From the NCBI RefSeq assembly GCF_000620785.1, contig NZ_JIAI01000021.1, positions 1-64,000 on the forward strand: a stretch of DNA of 64,000 nucleotides, in the 5' to 3' direction. This document shows positions 60,189-64,000 of the stretch, piece after piece; positions within the stretch are counted from its first letter, which is position 1; each line of letters starts with the position of its first letter. The translations under genes and the position numbers were made by a program. The notes under the pieces were generated by a model, which saw nothing but the letters and a program-made list of their open reading frames with translations, was not told the DNA's origin and did no database searches. Origin of the DNA: Actinospineispora acaciae DSM 45401. Its GTDB lineage: Bacteria > Actinomycetota > Actinomycetes > Mycobacteriales > Pseudonocardiaceae.

Positions 60189-61742
60189 TTCTGACCTGCG
60201 CATATAGGCGGTCGCGCTGGCGGTGCCCCAGAAGTAGACGCCGAACGACACCACCGCGACCAACGCGGAGTCCCACGGGGCGGGCAGTACGCCAAGGCCG
60301 TCGAAGCTGCCGAGTATGGACACCAGGTACAGGAACGCGAGGTGCGCGAGCAGCCACCAGCCGCCGCGCAGCTCGCCGGCGCCCTGGCGCTGCCGGACCC
60401 AGGTGACCGCGTACCAGACCAGGCCGACGACCACGATCGGGATCGTCTTGAGCAGGTCCGACCAACCCACCCAGTAGATCACCAGGGCGCTGATCACGAA
60501 CGCCGCCGGGCTGACCACCGCCATGCCGCGCAGCCGGTTCTCCGGGCCGGTCACCCCGGTGCGGCGGAACGCCAGCAGGCTCACCGAGCCGATCGAGAAG
60601 GTGAACACCGCGAGCGTGCCGGTGATCGAGACGATCTGGTGCCAGCTCGGCAGCGGCAGCAGGAACACGATGCCGATCACGAAGTTCGCCACCAGCGCCC
60701 TGGTCGGCACGCCCCAGCGCGGGCTGACCCGCACCAGCCACTGCGGGAAGAACCCGTTCTTGGCCAGCCCGAACGAGTTGCGCGCGTTGCACGCCGTGTA
60801 GCAGATCCCGGACCCGGACGGGGAGAGCATCGAGTCCGCGATCAACGTCCAGTACAGCCAGCTCATCCCGAGCAGCAGCGCGAGCTGGGCGAACGGCGAG
60901 TCGAAGTTCACCCCGTGCCAGCCACCGCCCAGCATCGAGGCGGGCACCGCGCCCAGGTACGCCACCTGCAGCCCCAGGTAGAGCACGATCGTCACCAGCA
61001 GCGTGGTGACCAGCGCGGCCGGGATGTGCTTGCGCGGGTTGCTGACCTCGCCGGACAGCTCGACGATGTTGCGGAACCCGGTGTAGGCGAACACCATGCC
61101 CGCGGTGGCGATCGTGCCCAGTGCCACCCCGTAGCCGTACGGCGCGAACCCGCCGTGCCCGCTGATGTTGCTCCCGTCGAACCCGGACGCGATCAGCAGC
61201 ACCACCGTCGCGGTCGGGATCAGCACCTTGATCGCGGTGACGATGTTGTTCGTCCGCGCGAACATCTGTACCCCGAAGTAGTTGACCAGCACGAACACCA
61301 CCATCAGCCCGATGGCCACCGCGATGCCCGGCCCGGTGAGCTGCTTGTCCTGATACAGGCCCGGGATGTACGAGCTGGCGTACTGCACCACGCCGGCCGC
61401 CTCGGTCGGCGGGTTGCCCAGGTAGCAGACCCACATGCTCCAGCCGACGATGCTCGCCGCCAGCCGCCCGTTGGTGTACAGCGGGTAGCGCACCAGCCCG
61501 CCGGACTCCGGGCGCGCGATGCCCAGCTCGGCGAACACCAGCGCCACCGCGAGCATCAGCAGCCCGCCGATCACCCAGGCGATCAGCGCGGCCGGGCCGG
61601 CGGACTGCGCGGCGTACATCGCGGAGAACAGCCAGCCCGACCCGATCACGCTGCCCAGCCCGGTGGCCACCAGCGACCAGTAACCGAGGGTCTTTCGCAG
61701 CTTCGCGTCTTCGACGTGTGCGGTGTCCAGGGTCGCGGTCAT
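60174..61742 (-). CDS. APC-family amino acid permease
   Basis: A 522-residue transporter with about 13 hydrophobic helices. The N-terminal part has LRKTLGYWSLVATGLGSVIGSGWLF, the substrate-binding unwound helix of the APC fold, then GGLVRYPLYTNG and AYTGFRNIVELSGEVSNPRKHIPAAL. It imports an amino acid or related amine. The last residues are encoded by hairpin copy 3, where the TAG stop lies inside the stem. Divergent from the CoA-transferase gene. Confidence 0.9.
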   Translation of the reverse strand: MTATLDTAHVEDAKLRKTLGYWSLVATGLGSVIGSGWLFSAMYAAQSAGPAALIAWVIGGLLMLAVALVFAELGIARPESGGLVRYPLYTNGRLAASIVGWSMWVCYLGNPPTEAAGVVQYASSYIPGLYQDKQLTGPGIAVAIGLMVVFVLVNYFGVQMFARTNNIVTAIKVLIPTATVVLLIASGFDGSNISGHGGFAPYGYGVALGTIATAGMVFAYTGFRNIVELSGEVSNPRKHIPAALVTTLLVTIVLYLGLQVAYLGAVPASMLGGGWHGVNFDSPFAQLALLLGMSWLYWTLIADSMLSPSGSGICYTACNARNSFGLAKNGFFPQWLVRVSPRWGVPTRALVANFVIGIVFLLPLPSWHQIVSITGTLAVFTFSIGSVSLLAFRRTGVTGPENRLRGMAVVSPAAFVISALVIYWVGWSDLLKTIPIVVVGLVWYAVTWVRQRQGAGELRGGWWLLAHLAFLYLVSILGSFDGLGVLPAPWDSALVAVVSFGVYFWGTASATAYMRRSEPVSG

Positions 61743-61802
61743 TTGTGCAGTGTGTTCCCGATCACCGTGGCTCGCAGTGCGGGGCACTAAGTTGCGGTGG
61801 TG

Positions 61803-62972
61803 ATGACGTTGGACGGGCTGGTGCGGCCGGGCATGCGGGTGGCGGTGGCGGACGGGACGGGGACGCCGCGCGCGTTGTTCGCGGAGTTGAACCGGGTCGC
61901 GCAGACGCATGGTGACCTGCGGCTGCTGTTGGGGTGGATGCCGCATCCGGAGCCCGGGCTGGACGTCTCGCTGTTCGCCGACGCCCGCACGGTGATGTCC
62001 GGCTGGGGGTTGCGGTCCGCGGTGGCGGACGGGTTGGTGGAGCCGGTCCCGGCCCGGCTGTCCGCCGTGCCCGCGCTGCTGGCCGGGCCGCTGCGGCCGG
62101 ACCTCGTGCTGGCCACGGTGGTCCGTGTGGAGGACGGGCTGCGGTTCTCCTCGGAGGTGTCCTGGCTGCGGGCGGCGGTGGGCGCGGGCGTGCCGGTGGC
62201 CGCCGTGGTCAGCCGCGGTGGGCCGCACGCCGATGCCGGGCCACCGCTGGCGGCGGACGCGGTGACCGTGCTGGGGGAGACGGACGACGCGCCTCGGGAG
62301 GTCACGTTCTCCTCGCCGAGCCCGGAGCACGAGCGGATCTGTGCGCACGCCGCCGAGCTGGTGCCCGAGGGCGCGCGGCTGCAGGTCGGGCCGGGGCAGC
62401 TCGGCGCGGCGATGCTGCGGGCGCTGAAGGTGCCGGTACGGATCGACTCCGGGCTGCTGCCCGAGCAGGTGGTCGACCTGGACGAGCGCGGCCTGCTGAT
62501 CGGCGAGCCGATGGCGGCGTACCTGGTCGGCGGCGCGCGGCTGTACCGGTGGGCGGACGGGCGGCCGATCCTGCACGGGCTGGAGGTCACGCACGACCTC
62601 GGGCGGCTCTCCGGCGGTTCCGGTGCCGGCGAGCCGTTCGTGGCGTTCAACACGGCCATCGAGGTGGACGTGGACGGCCAGGTGAACGTGGAGGGCACCT
62701 CGTCGGCGATCGTGGGCGGGATCGGCGGCCACCCCGACTACACCGCGGCGGCCGCCCGCTCGGTCGGCGGCCTGAGCATCGTCGCGGTGCCGAGCACGCA
62801 CCGGGGCCGTTCCACCCTGGTCCGCACCCTGTCCCGGCCGGTGACCACGCCGTCGCACGACGTGGACGTGGTGGTGACCGAGCGCGGCCACGCCGACCTG
62901 CGCGGCCTGACCCGCCGCGAGCGCTCCGCCGCGCTGCTCTCCCTGTGGGCGGCTCAGAACAGGCCGCTGTAG
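61803..62972 (+). CDS. Acetyl-CoA hydrolase/CoA-transferase family protein
   Basis: A 389-residue CoA-transferase-fold protein. The C-terminal domain matches the acetyl-CoA hydrolase pattern: FNTAIEVDVDGQVN, SAIVGGIGGHPDY, GGLSIVAVPSTHRGRSTLVRTL, VTTPSHDVDVVVTERGHADLRGLTRRER. The N-terminal domain is short compared with Cat1-type enzymes, and the CoA-binding Glu is not obvious by eye. It may be a CoA transferase acting on an unknown acid. The start is uncertain among GTG 61797, GTG 61800 and ATG 61803, with no clear ribosome site. The end overlaps the acdS gene by 19 bases. Confidence 0.75.
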   Translation: MTLDGLVRPGMRVAVADGTGTPRALFAELNRVAQTHGDLRLLLGWMPHPEPGLDVSLFADARTVMSGWGLRSAVADGLVEPVPARLSAVPALLAGPLRPDLVLATVVRVEDGLRFSSEVSWLRAAVGAGVPVAAVVSRGGPHADAGPPLAADAVTVLGETDDAPREVTFSSPSPEHERICAHAAELVPEGARLQVGPGQLGAAMLRALKVPVRIDSGLLPEQVVDLDERGLLIGEPMAAYLVGGARLYRWADGRPILHGLEVTHDLGRLSGGSGAGEPFVAFNTAIEVDVDGQVNVEGTSSAIVGGIGGHPDYTAAAARSVGGLSIVAVPSTHRGRSTLVRTLSRPVTTPSHDVDVVVTERGHADLRGLTRRERSAALLSLWAAQNRPL

Positions 62973-63958
62973 GCGTTGAGCGCGGGCTGGCCGCCGAGGT
63001 GGGCGTACAGCACCGTGGAGTCGCGCGCGATGTCGCCCCGGCGGACCAGGTCGATCAGCCCGGCCATCGACTTCCCCTCGTACACCGGGTCGATGATCAT
63101 GCCTTCCAGGCGCGCGGTCAGGCGGATCGCGTCCAGTGTGGACTCGACCGGGATGCCGTAGGCGTCGCCGGCCCAGCCGTCCAGCACGGTGATCTCGTCC
63201 TCGCGCAGCTCGCGCCCCAGCCCGATCAGCTCGGCGGTGTTGCGGGCGATCTTCGCCACCTGGGCTCGGGTCTCGGCGAGCGTGGCCGAGGCGTCGATGC
63301 CGAGCACCCGGCGCGGCCGGTCCTGCCCGGCGAAGCCCGCGATCATGCCGGCGTGGGTGCTGCCGGTGACGCTGCACACCACCACGGTGTCGAAGAAGAC
63401 GCCGAGCTCGCGCTCCTGCCGCTGCACCTCGTAGGCCCAGTTGGCGAACCCGAGCCCGCCCAGCGGATGGTCGGACGCCCCGGCCGGGATCGGGTACGGC
63501 GTGCCACCGGCCGCCCGCACGTCGTCCAGCGCCTGGTTCCAGCTCTGCTTGAAGCCGATCCCGAAACCGGCGTCCACCAGGCGCACGTCCGCCCCCATGA
63601 TCCGGGACAGCAGGATGTTGCCGACCTTGTCGTTCACCGGGTCCGGCCAGTCCACCCAGCTCTCCTGCACGAGCACGGCCTTGAGCCCGAGCACGGCGGC
63701 CACCGCCGCCACCTGCCGGGTGTGGTTGGACTGCACGCCGCCGATGCTGACCAGCGTGTCCGCGCCCTTGGCCAGCGCGTCCGGAACCAGGTACTCCAGC
63801 TTGCGGACCTTGTTGCCGCCGTAGGCCAGCCCGCTGTTGCAGTCCTCCCGCTTGGCCCAGATCCTCGGCCCGCCGAGGTGGTCGCTGAGCCGGTTCAGCG
63901 GGTGCACCGGGCTGGGGCCGAACAGCAGCTCACAACGCTCGAACCTCTCCAGGGACAT
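62954..63958 (-). CDS. acdS: 1-aminocyclopropane-1-carboxylate (ACC) deaminase
   Basis: A 334-residue PLP enzyme that splits ACC, the plant ethylene precursor, into 2-oxobutyrate and ammonia. It has WAKREDCNSGLAYGGNK with the PLP Lys50, SIGGVQSNHTRQVAAVAA, VVVCSVTGSTHAGM, DPVYEGKSM and LYAHLGGQPALN. The residues that separate true ACC deaminases from D-cysteine desulfhydrases, Glu and Leu near positions 295 and 322, are both present as Glu294 and Leu321. ATG at 63958 with GGAGG 8 bases upstream. It supports a plant-associated lifestyle. Its promoter is cut by the window end. Confidence 0.9.
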   Translation of the reverse strand: MSLERFERCELLFGPSPVHPLNRLSDHLGGPRIWAKREDCNSGLAYGGNKVRKLEYLVPDALAKGADTLVSIGGVQSNHTRQVAAVAAVLGLKAVLVQESWVDWPDPVNDKVGNILLSRIMGADVRLVDAGFGIGFKQSWNQALDDVRAAGGTPYPIPAGASDHPLGGLGFANWAYEVQRQERELGVFFDTVVVCSVTGSTHAGMIAGFAGQDRPRRVLGIDASATLAETRAQVAKIARNTAELIGLGRELREDEITVLDGWAGDAYGIPVESTLDAIRLTARLEGMIIDPVYEGKSMAGLIDLVRRGDIARDSTVLYAHLGGQPALNAYSGLF

Positions 63959-64000
63959 CGCTGGCACCTCCGGGGTTGGGTCGTTCACCCGAGACTAGGC

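Noticed and set aside
60342..61790. Long plus-strand open frame opposite the APC permease
   Set aside because: Same reason: biased composition produced by GC-rich codon structure of the real minus-strand gene.
61743..63377. Minus-strand frame continuing upstream of the APC permease into the CoA-transferase region
   Set aside because: The permease domain begins at the ATG at 61742; the upstream extension is the antisense of the CoA-transferase gene and shows no protein features.

Overview
The window is a very GC-rich chromosomal segment of an actinomycete, most likely from the Pseudonocardiaceae or a close relative (inference from gene families, not from a database match). Supporting signs are third-position G/C throughout, many GTG starts, long chains of ATGA/GTGA-coupled genes, a DUF222-type HNH nuclease tail, F420-type oxidoreductases, an IdeR/DmdR-like iron box, and the RRHVD...C leader peptide that actinomycetes place before sulfur genes. 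I saw no rRNA, tRNA, CRISPR array, transposase or phage gene, and no gap without a gene reaches 300 bases.

Layout. 0-2.4 kb: an HNH nuclease tail, an acyl-CoA dehydrogenase and its TetR partner. 3.0-8.8 kb (minus): an operon of esterase, lipoprotein binding protein, double permease, ABC ATPase and an ArsR-like regulator. 8.8-16.6 kb: a GT39-type membrane glycosyltransferase, a PPOX-fold oxidoreductase, cyclase plus nitrilase, the coupled set HMG-CoA lyase/BlaI/M56 peptidase, and a Baeyer-Villiger-type monooxygenase. 17.3-34.0 kb: the main island, a combined inositol (iol) and rhizopine-like (moc) catabolic cluster. 34-46 kb: DUF4188 protein, Ku, envelope proteins, GH43, an XRE-TetR fusion regulator, a second cyclase with a CoA ligase, a THUMP-like methyltransferase and a peptide transporter. 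46.9-50.8 kb: a sulfur-scavenging operon (leader peptide, sfnG, ssuD, MHS transporter). 50.7-64 kb: siderophore-interacting protein with iron box, TetR/flavin monooxygenase pair, LLM oxidoreductase, acyltransferase, a thiolase-like protein that has lost its catalytic cysteines, a DEAD-box helicase, an APC permease, a CoA transferase and ACC deaminase.

How the island works. Divergent from a GntR regulator is an eight-gene minus-strand operon: IolC kinase, Cgl0158-type aldolase, IolB, IolD, sugar-binding lipoprotein, permease, ATPase and an inositol dehydrogenase. Divergent from a LacI regulator is a second minus-strand operon: two Gfo/Idh/MocA dehydrogenases, an IolE/MocC-type TIM-barrel protein, a three-histidine-box membrane oxygenase (MocD-like), a Rieske ferredoxin (MocE-like), a PhyH-type dioxygenase and an SDR. 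Each divergent promoter carries a convincing palindrome. The combination suggests uptake of an inositol derivative, oxidative removal of a substituent, and entry of the ring into the inositol pathway. With ACC deaminase at the right edge, this points to life near plants.

The window also holds two families of dispersed short repeats. One is a long perfect hairpin placed between convergent genes (three copies). The other is an element of about 46 bp made of two 23-bp units. It occurs in inward-facing pairs and has entered the iolD reading frame twice without breaking it.
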